Of a DNA stretch of 64,000 nucleotides, positions 16,894 to 26,295 are shown piece after piece. The stretch's first letter is position 1. Every line of letters begins with the position of its first letter. Made by a program: the position numbers and the translations under genes. The stretch comes from UBA7672 sp047601145 (lineage in GTDB: Bacteria; Pseudomonadota; Alphaproteobacteria; Caulobacterales; Hyphomonadaceae), in the NCBI GenBank assembly GCA_047601145.1, contig JASGJW010000002.1:124001-188000 (forward strand), written 5' to 3'. The notes below the pieces were generated by a model, which worked only from the letters and a program-made list of their open reading frames with translations, did no database searches and was not told where the DNA came from.

Positions 16894-17742
16894 TCAGGCT
16901 GACTGCGCGATAGCGCCTTCGGCGCCGCCACGGACCAGGGCCTCGGCGATCTGCTGGGCGTCGAGCGCGGCCTGAGCCTGCGGGTCGATGCTCACGATCG
17001 TCTTCTGCTGGCGGATCGCCTCGCGGACCTTGAGGTCGCGCAGGATGATGCCGGCCAGCGGCGGACGGAAGCCGAGGAAGGTTTGCGACGCACGGGCCAG
17101 CGCTTCGTAGGTGCGACGGCCCGCGACGCGGGTGTCGGCCATGTTCACGGCGATCCAGGGCTGAACGCTAGGCGCGTAGCCGCGGAGAACCTTGATGAAG
17201 GCATAGGCGTCCGTCATCGATGTCGGCTCGTCGTTGGCGACGATCACACAGCGGTCGCACGCGCGAGCGAGGCGCATCACGTTGTCTTCGATGCCCGCGC
17301 CGAGGTCGACGAGGACGGTGTCATATTGCAGGGCCAGGGCCGTGAGTGAGGCCGCAAGACGCGCAGCTTCTTCAGCGGGAAGGCCGGCGAGAGCGCCAGA
17401 GCCGGAACGGCCGGGCAGCACGTCGAAACCGATGTCGGAGCCTGCGCCGCCATTGACTTTGCAGACAGCGTCCTCGAGTTCGACCCAGCCCGCGATCACC
17501 GCGGCGAGATCTGTTTCGGGAGCGATGCCGAGCTGCACATCTACGTTGGCGAGGCCAAGGTCGCCGTCGACCAGAAGCGTGCGGCGGCCCATTTTCGCGA
17601 AACTCGCGGCGAGCGTGGTCGAAAGCCACGTCTTGCCGACGCCGCCTTTTCCGGAAGCAACCGCAATAACGGATGCCGGGGTGACCCTGGAGCGGCCACC
17701 ACCCTTCGATTCAGTCTTTCGCGATCCGAAGTTCATCATCAC
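16894..17742 (-). CDS. flhG: MinD-like ATPase FlhG (FleN), flagellar number/placement
   Basis: 282 residues. Deviant Walker A 'SGKGGVGKTW' (30-39), 'LLVDGDLGLANVDVQLG' and 'DTVLVDLGAGIEDNVM' identify a MinD/ParA-type ATPase of the FlhG branch, next to flhF. FlhG stimulates the FlhF GTPase and limits flagellar number in polar flagellates. Start: three ATGs in a row; the first (17742) overlaps the flhF stop. Last gene of the operon. Confidence 0.9.
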   Translation of the reverse strand: MMMNFGSRKTESKGGGRSRVTPASVIAVASGKGGVGKTWLSTTLAASFAKMGRRTLLVDGDLGLANVDVQLGIAPETDLAAVIAGWVELEDAVCKVNGGAGSDIGFDVLPGRSGSGALAGLPAEEAARLAASLTALALQYDTVLVDLGAGIEDNVMRLARACDRCVIVANDEPTSMTDAYAFIKVLRGYAPSVQPWIAVNMADTRVAGRRTYEALARASQTFLGFRPPLAGIILRDLKVREAIRQQKTIVSIDPQAQAALDAQQIAEALVRGGAEGAIAQSA

Positions 17743-18710
17743 GCGGCTCCTTTGAGCAGTTCCGCCTCGGTGGCCCCGGTCACGAACAACCGGGCAATCC
17801 TTCCAGCCGAAGCGGGCGCCAGTCCGCCACGTACACTAGACGTCAAACCTAGTTGAGCGATGCTTAACCGCGCGGAAGAAATTGCTGCGATTGCACCCCC
17901 GCGACGTCTAACCGCATCAATTTTGGTAAGAATGACACGTTTGCAGCCCGCGGCGGCGAAGGCGCGCGCATTGTCTTCGATCTCCATCGGATGTCCCTCG
18001 GCGCTGAGCACCAGCACGGGTTCGACATTCATGTAGGAAATCAAGTCGCTGCACCGCTTCATGTCGGCTTCATCCATCGGATTGAAGGACGGGCAGTCGA
18101 TGACGAGTTTCCTCCCGCGGTCGTCCGCATCGCGGACGAGTTTGATCAGATGATCGGGCGAGAGCGCAAAGGTTACCGAGGTCTTAAGCATTAAAGCCGC
18201 GAGCCTCGCGACCTGACCCGAAGAATCGAAATCGGCGGCGACAGCCTCGATCGGATCCTTCTTGTCGGAGAGAAGTGTCGCGATCTTGGCCGCGGCAGTC
18301 GTCTTGCCGGAGCCGGGCGGGCCGACGAGGAGGAGAGACTTCGCCGGGCGCGGATTTAGCGGGTTGAAGGTCAGCACGCCTTCGATGCCGACGGAGAGCG
18401 TATTGATCGCCTCCATGCCTGCGCCAAGGCGGCTGCCGGCTTCGGCGACCATGTGAACGAAGCCATCCGGCGCGCCATGCCAGCGCAGGGTGGAGGAGAG
18501 TTGCGAGCGCGTCTCGTCGTACATCGGACGGACTTCCGCGAATTTCGGCGCGGCGAATTTCTGGCCGAAATTGCGCTCGATGGCGGCGCGGATCTCGACG
18601 CGGCCGTCTTCATCGCGCGTCGAGAGGATGACGGCGTCTGGGCCCATCTCGGCCCTGACCATCGCCATGGCCTCCTCTTCGGTTCGGCCCACGAACATCT
18701 TCATCTTCAT
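17739..18710 (-). CDS. flhF: SRP-type GTPase FlhF
   Basis: 323 residues, at the short end for FlhF. N-terminal B domain ('KMFVGRTEEEAMAMVRAEMGPDAVILS'), then the G domain with P-loop 'LLVGPPGSGKTTAAAK' (128-143), 'AVAADFDSSGQVARLA', 'VIDCPSFNP' and 'VILTKIDAVRRRGG'. The canonical DTxGR of SRP GTPases appears as 'DCPSFNP', a divergence in the G3 loop. FlhF positions the first flagellar ring at the pole. Overlaps flhG by 4 bp; follows flhA by 25 bp. Confidence 0.9.
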   Translation of the reverse strand: MKMKMFVGRTEEEAMAMVRAEMGPDAVILSTRDEDGRVEIRAAIERNFGQKFAAPKFAEVRPMYDETRSQLSSTLRWHGAPDGFVHMVAEAGSRLGAGMEAINTLSVGIEGVLTFNPLNPRPAKSLLLVGPPGSGKTTAAAKIATLLSDKKDPIEAVAADFDSSGQVARLAALMLKTSVTFALSPDHLIKLVRDADDRGRKLVIDCPSFNPMDEADMKRCSDLISYMNVEPVLVLSAEGHPMEIEDNARAFAAAGCKRVILTKIDAVRRRGGAIAAISSARLSIAQLGLTSSVRGGLAPASAGRIARLFVTGATEAELLKGAA

Positions 18711-18735
18711 GGTGGGGCTCCCTGTTTCCTGGACT

Positions 18736-20844
18736 TTACACTGCGCCGGCTGAACGCAGCCGCGCCTTGGGATGGATTTCGTTTTGCGACATCACGATCG
18801 TCTGCGGCCGGAAGCGTTCAACCAGCGATCGCACATAGGGGCGCACGCCTGACGAGGTGAGCAAGACTGGGCTGTCGCCCGTCTGCGCCGCGCGTTCGAA
18901 GGCGTTGCGGAGGTCGGCGACGAACTGGTGCAGGCGTGATGGTTCGAGCGCAAGCTGGCGATCCGCGCCCTGGCCAACGAGGGCTTCCGCGAAGCTCTGT
19001 TCCCAGTTCGGGGAGAGCGCGACGACGGGCAGGGCGCCCGAGGCGTCGAGGTGAGCGTTGCAGAGCTGGCGGGCAAGGCGTGTGCGGACGTGCTCGGTGA
19101 CCGAGAGAAGATCGGTCGAGGCGGAGGTTGCCTCCGCGATGGCTTCGAGGATCGTGCCGAAGTCGCGGATCGAGATGCGCTCGCGCAGGAGGTTTTGCAG
19201 AACGCGCTGGATGCCGGAGATGGTGATCTGTCCGGGCGTGATGTCGTTGACGAGCGCAGCCTGCGGCTTGGGCAGTTCGTCGATGAGGCCCTTGACGGAA
19301 CCGAAGGTCAGAAGCTCGGCCATGTTCTCCTTCACCAGTTCGGTGAAGTGCGTCGTGAGTACGGTGGCGGCGTCGACGATCGTGTAGCCCTGGATCGACG
19401 CGTTCTCTTTCATCGTGTCATCGATCCATACGGCCGGGAGGCCGAAGACTGGTTCGTTGACCTTCTCGCCCGGCAGGTTGCCCGCCGTGCCCGAGGAATC
19501 CATCGCGAGATGGAGTTGCGGGCGCAGGCGGCCACGGCCGGCGACCACTTCCTTGATGAGGATGCGATAGTCTTCCGAGCCGAGTTCGAGGTTGTCGATG
19601 ATGCGGACCTGCGGAACGACGAAGCCGAATTCCGAGGCGATCTGGCGGCGGACCGCCTTGACCTGGTCGGTGAGCTTGCGGCCCGAGGTTTCGTTGATGA
19701 AGCCGAGCAAGCCGAAGCCGAGTTCGATCTTGATGTCGTCGACGGCGAGCGAGTCCGAGATTGGCGGCTCCGGGATCGGCTTGGCGCGGGCGGCCTGCGC
19801 CGCCTCGACGACTTTCTGTTCTTCGGCGGCGTTCTGCTTCTGGAAACCGCGCCAGGCGAAATAGCCGGCGGCGCCTGCAAGAGCGAAGAACGGGATCATC
19901 GGCATGCCGGGCAGCATGCCGGCGAGAGCAGCCATGGCGGCCGCCATCGCAAGGCCCTGCGGATTGGTGAAGAGCTGGACGCCAATCGCCTTGTCGGCCG
20001 CGCCTTCGACGCCGGCTTTCGAGACGAGCATACCGGCCGCGACCGAGACGATGAGGGCGGGGATCTGCGAGACGATGCCGTCGCCGACCGTCAGCAGGGT
20101 GTAGGAGTTGGCGGCCTGTTCGAAGGAAATCCCTTCCTGCGCTACGCCGATGATCATGCCGCCGATCACGTTGATGAAAGTGATCATGATGCCGGCCATT
20201 GCATCGCCGCGCACGAATTTCGAGGCGCCGTCCATGGCCCCGTAGAAGTTGCTTTCGCCTTCCAGCTCCTTGCGGCGCTTACGGGCTTCTTCCTCGTTGA
20301 TGATGCCGGCGGAGAGATCGGCGTCGATCGCCATCTGCTTGCCGGGCATGGCGTCCAGGGTGAAGCGCGCCGCGACCTCGGCGATACGGCCCGAGCCCTT
20401 CGTGACGACCACGAAGTTCACGATGATCAGGATGATGAAGACCACGACGCCAATGACAAAGTTGCCCTGCATCACGAAGCCGCCGAAGGCCTGGATGATG
20501 TTGCCGGCCGCCTGCGGGCCTTCGTGGCCATGGGCGAGGATCAGGCGGGTCGTCGCGATGTTGAGGGCAAGGCGCAGCAGCGTCGCCAGCAGCAGCACTG
20601 TCGGGAAGGCCGAGAATTCCAGCGGCTTCCGGATCAGCAGCGCCGTCATCAGGATGAGGACGGAGAGCGTGATCGAGATCGCCAGCAGGAAGTCGAGCAG
20701 GAAGGCCGGGATCGGCACGATCAGCATGAGGACAAGCGCCATCACACCGAGGCCAAGGGCATATTCACCCTTGGCGAACTGCTTCGTCAGCGAGTTCCAG
20801 TCGAACCCGTTGGAGCCAAAACTGGCCGTACCTGCCTGCGCCAT
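18736..20844 (-). CDS. flhA: flagellar export gate protein FlhA
   Basis: 702 residues, full length. The N-terminal half has eight hydrophobic segments, the conserved 'FLLDFLLAISITLSV' and the FHIPEP-family cytoplasmic loop 'ARFTLDAMPGKQMAIDADL'. The C-terminal half is the soluble substrate-docking domain. FlhA is the main export-gate component of the flagellar type III system. It starts 33 bp after flbD in the same operon. Confidence 0.95.
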   Translation of the reverse strand: MAQAGTASFGSNGFDWNSLTKQFAKGEYALGLGVMALVLMLIVPIPAFLLDFLLAISITLSVLILMTALLIRKPLEFSAFPTVLLLATLLRLALNIATTRLILAHGHEGPQAAGNIIQAFGGFVMQGNFVIGVVVFIILIIVNFVVVTKGSGRIAEVAARFTLDAMPGKQMAIDADLSAGIINEEEARKRRKELEGESNFYGAMDGASKFVRGDAMAGIMITFINVIGGMIIGVAQEGISFEQAANSYTLLTVGDGIVSQIPALIVSVAAGMLVSKAGVEGAADKAIGVQLFTNPQGLAMAAAMAALAGMLPGMPMIPFFALAGAAGYFAWRGFQKQNAAEEQKVVEAAQAARAKPIPEPPISDSLAVDDIKIELGFGLLGFINETSGRKLTDQVKAVRRQIASEFGFVVPQVRIIDNLELGSEDYRILIKEVVAGRGRLRPQLHLAMDSSGTAGNLPGEKVNEPVFGLPAVWIDDTMKENASIQGYTIVDAATVLTTHFTELVKENMAELLTFGSVKGLIDELPKPQAALVNDITPGQITISGIQRVLQNLLRERISIRDFGTILEAIAEATSASTDLLSVTEHVRTRLARQLCNAHLDASGALPVVALSPNWEQSFAEALVGQGADRQLALEPSRLHQFVADLRNAFERAAQTGDSPVLLTSSGVRPYVRSLVERFRPQTIVMSQNEIHPKARLRSAGAV

Positions 20845-20877
20845 TTATCGAACCACTTGTCTGTTGGTTGTCAGGTC

Positions 20878-22248
20878 TCAGCCAGCCGCCCGGACTTCGC
20901 CGGGAGCAGCCACTTCAATGCCGGCGTCCTGATAGGCGCGCAGCTTGTTGCGGAGGGTCCGGATCGAGATGCCAAGGATGTTGGCGGCGTGTGTGCGGTT
21001 GCCGAGACAATGGTCGAGCGTCGAAAGGATCAGGTCCTGTTCGACTTCGGCAACCGTTTGGCCGACGCGGAGCGTTGCGCCCTTGATGGCGGCTTCGGCG
21101 GCGTTGACCGCGCGTTCGGCCGTGGCGTCGAGCGTGTTGGCCTGAACGGGGCGACCGTCCGGCGTGCGGAGGTCGTCGACCGAGATCTCATCGCCACGCG
21201 CCAGGATGACAGCGCGATGCATGGCGTTCTCGAGTTCGCGGACGTTGCCGAGCCAGGCGGCGGACTGGACGCGCTCACGCGCGGCATCCGACAGGTGACG
21301 CGTGAAGCCGTTCGCGGTGGCGTACTTGTTCACGAAGTAATCGGCCAGGGTCTGGAGGTCGCGCGGACGCTCACGCAGCGGCGGGATGTGCAGGTTGAGG
21401 ACGTTGAGCCGGTAGAGAAGGTCTTTCCTGAATTCGCCTCGGATAACCGCTTCCTGCAGAATCCGGTTGGACGTGGCGATGATGCGGATGTTGACCGAAA
21501 CCGGCTTCGAGCCGCCGACGCGGTCGATCTCGCGCTCCTGGATGGCGCGGAGTAGTTTGGCCTGCAGGCGGATGTCCATCTCGGAAATCTCGTCCAGCAG
21601 CAGCGTACCGCCGTCGGCTTCCTCGAACTTGCCGATACGGCGCGCGACGGCGCCGGTGAACGCGCCCTTCTCGTGGCCGAACAGTTCGCTCTCGAGCAGG
21701 TTCTCCGGGATGGCGGCGCAGTTGACCGAAATGAACGGCTTGTCCGCACGCTTCGAGCGCTTGTGGACATGGCGGGCCATGACCTCCTTGCCAACGCCGC
21801 TTTCGCCGGTGATCAGCACCGAAGCGTCGGACGGGGCGATCTGGTCGGCCAGCGTCTTGAGCTCGATCATCGCCGGATCCTGGGCGATGAGCGGACGGTC
21901 GTCGTCAGCAACGGCCGAAAGAACGGCGGCGATCAGTTCCGGATCGGGCGGCAGCGGGATGAACTCGCGCGCGCCGGCCCGGATGGCCCCGGCGGCAGCG
22001 TCCGGCGTGACGTTGACGCCGCAGGCGACGACCGGAGCGACGATGCGCTCCTGCTTCATCGCGTTGACGAGGCCGGTGATGTCCTCGTGGACGTCGATCA
22101 TGACGATGTCTGCGCCGCGGCCCGTGCGCAGCAGCTCCATGGCTGCCATCGCTTCGGGTGCGTGCAGCACCTTCGCGCCCTGGTCGAAGGCTAGTTTGGT
22201 TGCGGCCGAAAGCTGGCCCGCGAGATTTCCGATGATCAGAACACGCAT
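20878..22248 (-). CDS. flbD: sigma-54-dependent flagellar regulator FlbD
   Basis: 456 residues. N-terminal receiver-like domain with Asp52 ('VMIDVHED') but no acidic pair at the first loop ('LIIGNLAGQ'). AAA+ domain with 'TGESGVGKEVMARHVH', the sigma-54 contact loop 'GAFTGA' near residue 200 and 'LLDEISEMD'. C-terminal Fis-type helix-turn-helix ('THAANILGISIRTLRNKLRA'). In Caulobacter, FlbD activates late (hook and filament) sigma-54 promoters and represses fliF. Two sigma-54-type promoters in this window (fliK and flgK) are natural targets. Between fliN and flhA. Confidence 0.95.
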   Translation of the reverse strand: MRVLIIGNLAGQLSAATKLAFDQGAKVLHAPEAMAAMELLRTGRGADIVMIDVHEDITGLVNAMKQERIVAPVVACGVNVTPDAAAGAIRAGAREFIPLPPDPELIAAVLSAVADDDRPLIAQDPAMIELKTLADQIAPSDASVLITGESGVGKEVMARHVHKRSKRADKPFISVNCAAIPENLLESELFGHEKGAFTGAVARRIGKFEEADGGTLLLDEISEMDIRLQAKLLRAIQEREIDRVGGSKPVSVNIRIIATSNRILQEAVIRGEFRKDLLYRLNVLNLHIPPLRERPRDLQTLADYFVNKYATANGFTRHLSDAARERVQSAAWLGNVRELENAMHRAVILARGDEISVDDLRTPDGRPVQANTLDATAERAVNAAEAAIKGATLRVGQTVAEVEQDLILSTLDHCLGNRTHAANILGISIRTLRNKLRAYQDAGIEVAAPGEVRAAG

Positions 22249-22257
22249 GGGGTTTCC

Positions 22258-22611
22258 TCAGCCGTCCGAATTCTTGATGATTTCAGTCATGGTCACGCCC
22301 AGCCGGTCGTCGACGACGACGACCTCTCCGCGCGCGACCAGACGCGAGTTGACGTAGATATCGATGGCCTCGCCGACGCGGCGGTCGAGTTCGAGAACCG
22401 TACCGGGGCTCAGCTCCAGGAGCTTCGAGACCTCGATCGTCGTGCGGCCGATGACGGCCTGTACTGAGACCGGCACGTCGAATACCGGCTTCAGGTCCGC
22501 GGCGATCTTGTCGCGGAAGTCGTCCTGCGCATGTGCGGGAATGCCGCCGCCCGGTTGGGCCGGCATGCCCCCCTGAGTCAGATCCGGAAGATTGAGATCG
22601 TTGCTGCTCAT
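22258..22611 (-). CDS. fliN: flagellar switch protein FliN
   Basis: 117 residues. The C-terminal SpoA domain is clear ('VPVSVQAVIGRTTIEVSKLLELSPGTVLELDR', 'VDIYVNSRLVARGEVVVVDDRLGV'-type pattern), with a Gly/Pro/Gln-rich N-terminal segment of about 30 residues. FliN forms the lower C-ring with FliM and binds FliH. fliM is not in this window. It follows fliH by 6 bp. Confidence 0.93.
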   Translation of the reverse strand: MSSNDLNLPDLTQGGMPAQPGGGIPAHAQDDFRDKIAADLKPVFDVPVSVQAVIGRTTIEVSKLLELSPGTVLELDRRVGEAIDIYVNSRLVARGEVVVVDDRLGVTMTEIIKNSDG

Positions 22612-22617
22612 GATGTC

Positions 22618-23247
22618 CTACGCGGCGGAAAACAGTTCGAGCTGCGGGGCCACGGGGTCCTGCAGGCGGGCTTTGATGACGGCGTCGATGGCGGCTTCGA
22701 CGGCTTCACGGCTGAAACCGGTGGAGCCCTCGCCCCACACGACTTTCCAGTCGCCGGCGCGGGCATTGGCGTCGGCAACGAAGGCGATGTTGGTTCCGAT
22801 GCCCTGGCGGCGCAGCTGTTCCATGCGGCGCTCGACCTCGGCGAGGGAGTCCTGCGCCAGCGCCACGGTTATGACGGGGTTCAGCTTCAGCTGGCGCACC
22901 ACATCGGCGATGGCGTTGGCGGCGGCTTCTTGACCATTACGATCGAGCGCGTCACCGGCGATCTTGCGGGCGGCGATCATGGCGAGTTCGGCCGCCTCGG
23001 CTCGCAGCTGTTCGGCAAGACCCGACAGTTGGGCGGCGACCGGGGCAAGGTGAGCGACGATCTTGTCGACCGACTGGAAGCCTTTGACCTCCGCAGCCTG
23101 ACGCGCCTTCGCTTCGCCCTCGACACGCGCCTTGGCGGCGAGCTGGTCCGTCTCCTCACGCGAGAAGAACTTGCGGTCCGGCCCGCGCAGGACGTCGCCT
23201 TGCGGGGTGAATTCGGTTTCGAAAGAGAAGGGAGAGGGCTGGGTCAT
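22618..23247 (-). CDS. fliH: flagellar export regulator FliH
   Basis: 209 residues. The middle is a long helix with Ala/Gln/Glu heptads, and the C-terminal part has the FliH/V-ATPase E-like pattern ('AELAMIAARKIAGDAL', 'VVWGEGSTGFSREAVEAAIDAVI'). FliH links FliI to the C-ring through FliN. The Caulobacter equivalent has been called FlbE. The ATG overlaps the fliG stop by one base. Assignment rests on operon position and fold pattern. Confidence 0.85.
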   Translation of the reverse strand: MTQPSPFSFETEFTPQGDVLRGPDRKFFSREETDQLAAKARVEGEAKARQAAEVKGFQSVDKIVAHLAPVAAQLSGLAEQLRAEAAELAMIAARKIAGDALDRNGQEAAANAIADVVRQLKLNPVITVALAQDSLAEVERRMEQLRRQGIGTNIAFVADANARAGDWKVVWGEGSTGFSREAVEAAIDAVIKARLQDPVAPQLELFSAA

Positions 23248-24356
23248 CAGTAGATCAGCTCGTCCTGGCCGCCGCTTTCGGCGAGCATGATTTCGCCGCG
23301 ATCGGCCAGCGCTTTTGCGACGACAACCATTTCCTGCTGTGCGGCTTCGACGTCCTTGAGCTTGACCGGGCCCATGGCGTTCATGTCTTCGCGCATGATT
23401 TTCGCAGCGCGCTCCGACATGTTCGACATGAACAGGTTGCGCATTTCCTCGTTCGCGCCCTTGAGTGCGAGGCCGAGCTTGTCCTTGTCGACGCCGCGCA
23501 GCAGCGTCTGGATGCCGCCCGGGTCGAGCTTGGAGAGGTCTTCGAACACGAACATCAGTGACCGGATGCGGTCGGCAGAATCCTTGTTCTTCTCTTCCAG
23601 AAGGCCGATGAAACGGCCCTCGGTCTGGCGGTCGAAATTGTTGAAGATTGCGGCCATCTGCTCGTGGCTGTCGCGTTTCGAGGTGCGCGCGAGGTTGGTC
23701 ATGAATTCGGTGCGCAGCGTCGATTCGATCTTCTCGAGGATGTCACGCTGCACCGGCTCCATGCGAAGCATGCGCTGGATGACTTCGAGCGCGAATTCCG
23801 GGGGCAGGGCGGTGAGTACGCGCGCGGAGTGCTCGGTCTTGATCTTGGAGAGGATGACCGAGACCGTCTGTGGGTATTCGTTCTTCAGGTAGTTCGCGAG
23901 GACCTGCTCGTTCACGTTGGCGAGCTTGTCCCACATCGTGCGGCCGGCCGGGCCGCGCAGTTCTTCCATCAGGTTGTCGACCTTGTCCTTCGGCAGGAAC
24001 TGCATCAGGAGGCGGTGCGTCTGTTCATAGGAACCCGTAACGGCGCCTGAACCGGACAGCCGGTTGACGAAATCCTTGATCAGCATCTCGACCGTTTCGG
24101 CCTTCACGGGGCCGAGGTTCGACATGGCGCCCGAGATCTCGCGGAGTTCCTCGTCATCGAGGCGATCCCAGATCGGCTTGGCTTCCTCGCCCAGCGACAG
24201 CAGCAGGATCGCGGCCTTTTCCGAGCCATGCAGCGAACTGACGGCGTTCAGCGTTTCCGCGATGCGGCGCTGGAGGTCGTTCCCGTTCTCCGGCGGCGAG
24301 GAGGGCCCAGCGTCGGGAGCTTCGATCTGCTTCAGGGCGGCGGATGACTTGCTCAT
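23247..24356 (-). CDS. fliG: flagellar motor switch protein FliG
   Basis: 369 residues with the three FliG domains. The N-terminal FliF-binding part carries 'KAAILLLSLGEEAK', the middle domain 'NYLKNEYPQTVSVILSKI' and the C-terminal torque domain 'LMFVFEDLSKLDPGGIQTLL' with charged residues. FliG forms the rotor top of the C-ring. The start overlaps the fliF stop by 4 bp. A 30-residue N-terminal extension precedes the conserved core. Confidence 0.95.
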   Translation of the reverse strand: MSKSSAALKQIEAPDAGPSSPPENGNDLQRRIAETLNAVSSLHGSEKAAILLLSLGEEAKPIWDRLDDEELREISGAMSNLGPVKAETVEMLIKDFVNRLSGSGAVTGSYEQTHRLLMQFLPKDKVDNLMEELRGPAGRTMWDKLANVNEQVLANYLKNEYPQTVSVILSKIKTEHSARVLTALPPEFALEVIQRMLRMEPVQRDILEKIESTLRTEFMTNLARTSKRDSHEQMAAIFNNFDRQTEGRFIGLLEEKNKDSADRIRSLMFVFEDLSKLDPGGIQTLLRGVDKDKLGLALKGANEEMRNLFMSNMSERAAKIMREDMNAMGPVKLKDVEAAQQEMVVVAKALADRGEIMLAESGGQDELIY

Positions 24357-26128
24357 GCGGCAGAGGGCTCTTCAGCCATCCAGGAGCGGATGATCGCGAC
24401 CGATTCGTCCGGGTGGCTCGAGACGACTTCGGAAATCTTCTTGATCGAGGAGGCGCGGACCTGGCCGGAAATGCGGGCTACGTCGATGCCGGCGTCGAGG
24501 CGGTCGGGGGTCGGCATGTCGAAGCCGACGACGCGGCCTCCAGGGTCCTGGACGCCCCCGGCCTGCACGATGGTGACCTGCTCGCCGCTGTGTTGCGGAA
24601 CCGATGTGGACATGATCGCCGCCTGGTGCGCCGCGATCGCCTTGGCGCGCTTGGCGCCTTTCAGCGCAAGGATTTCCGGCGGCAGGTTTTCCGGCTCCGG
24701 CTTGGCGAACAGGCCCGAGATCAGCGGGCGCAGCACGAAGAACACCAGCGCCAGCGCGGTCAGCAGCAGGGCCGCGATCTCGCCGATATGCAGAAGGTCG
24801 AACTTGTCGAAGTCGAACGCGCCCGGGGCGGCAGCGCCGTCCAGGCTGGTGTCGGGGCGGGCGAAGGGCGTGTTTTCGATGGCGACGACGTCGCCACGCT
24901 GTTCGCTGAAGCCGACGGCCGATTTCACCAGCGCGGCGATGCGGTCGAGCTCTTCCTTGGGCCGCGGCTGCCAGGTCGCGGGCTTGCCTTCGGCGCCGGG
25001 CACGCGGACGTGGTCGATGGCGACGGCGACCGAAAGGCGCTGGATCTTGCCGCCTTCGACGACTTCGGTGCGCAGCGTCTTGTCGATCTCGTAATTGACG
25101 GTCGATTCCGTGCGGCTCGAATTCGACTCGCTCTTCGGCAGGGCAGGAGCGGCAGGCTGTGCGCCCGTCGGCACATTGTTGGCGACTGTTGTTTCATCGC
25201 CCGGGGCCATGTCCCGGTTGTTGGACTAGTCCTCGACGGTCGATTCCGAGCGGACGACCTTGCTGTCGGGGTTGTAACTTTCCGAGCTCTGCGTGACCTT
25301 GTTGAAGTCGGCTTCGAGCGAAACCGTGACCTTGGCGGCGCCGGGACCGGCGATGTTCTCGATGACGTCGAGAACCTTCTTGCGATAGCTGTCTTCCATC
25401 GCGGCGCGGCGTTCATCGATCGAGGCGCCTCCGCCGAGGCCGCCCGGATCATTGGCGTCGGAAGCGGCGGCGAGCAGGCGGCCATCCGTTGACGAGATTG
25501 TCACCGCGCCGATGTCGAGACCGGGAACCTGCGAGGCCACGAGGTTGCGAATCGCCCGGACTTTCTCCTGCGGCATCATGTTGCCGGTCATTTTGAGGAC
25601 GACCGACGCCTTGGGCTTCTCGGAATTCTGCTGGAACAGGGGGCGATCAGGGATCGACAGGTGAACGCGTGCCGATTGCACCATGTCGTAGGAACCGATG
25701 GTGCGCTCGAGTTCGCCCTCCATCGCCCGGACTTTCTTGATGTTCAGGACGAACTGCGTTTCGCCCAGCGCATCGGACTTGTCGAAGATCTCCCAGCCGA
25801 CCGAGCCCCGTGTGGGCAGGCCCTGCTCGGAGAGCATCATCCGGGCTTTTTCGACCTTTTCGCCGTCAACGAACACGGCCGAACCGCCGCCTTCCAGCGT
25901 GTAGGCGATGCCGGCCGTATCGAGCTTGTTGGAGATTTCACCAGCTTCTTCGAGATCGAGGCCCGAGAAGAGGAGTTTCTTACCGCCGGCGTCGCCGCGC
26001 AGCATGATGACGCCCAGGCCGCCGCCGACGAGGGCCACGACGACCAGCGCCGCGGCGATCCGCATGCGCCCCGACCGCGCGAGCTGCGCAATCAGGCCCT
26101 TGGACTCTTCTGTGGTGGGATCAGCCAT
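24353..26128 (-). pseudogene. fliF: flagellar MS-ring protein FliF, interrupted by an in-frame amber codon
   Basis: Two pieces lie in the same frame: 26128-25229 (300 residues: first membrane helix near 25-45, ring-building motif 1 'GLDLEEAGEISNKL', 'RVHLSIPDRPLF') and 25225-24353 (periplasmic remainder, second helix 'IAALLLTALALVFFVL', C-terminal FliG-binding tail). A single TAG at 25226-25228 separates 'SESTVED' from 'SNNRDMAPG'; read through, the product would be 591 residues, normal for FliF. FliF is the MS-ring scaffold, essential for flagella. Either a one-base sequence error, a real nonsense mutation or readthrough. First gene of the operon, with CtrA-like boxes upstream. Confidence 0.88.
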
Positions 26129-26192
26129 GAACGCCCGGAAAAATCTGCCTGCGCCGCGATTTGCGACTAGGCAGGAATTTCCCGGTGCGTGG

Positions 26193-26240
26193 TAAACGTG
26201 GTCTTAAGGCCGCCGACCGATATTGTTAGCGAAACCTTAA
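26193..26240 (-). promoter_or_regulatory. two CtrA-type boxes upstream of fliF
   Basis: Read on the minus strand, TTAA-GGTTTCG-CTAA (26226-26240) and TTAA-GACCACG-TTTA (26193-26207) both match TTAA-N7-TTAA with one mismatch each. They lie 65-112 bases before the fliF start. In Caulobacter the fliF operon is CtrA-activated, so this placement fits. Confidence 0.6.
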
Positions 26241-26295
26241 AACGAGGGTCCGGACGCCGCCCCTCCCCAAACCCCCGGGGCGGCGCTCGCGGAGT

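Noticed and set aside
19051..21555. 834-codon open frame antisense to flhA and flbD
   Set aside because: Same reason: antisense shadow over two clear genes, with no recognisable domain and spanning their junction.
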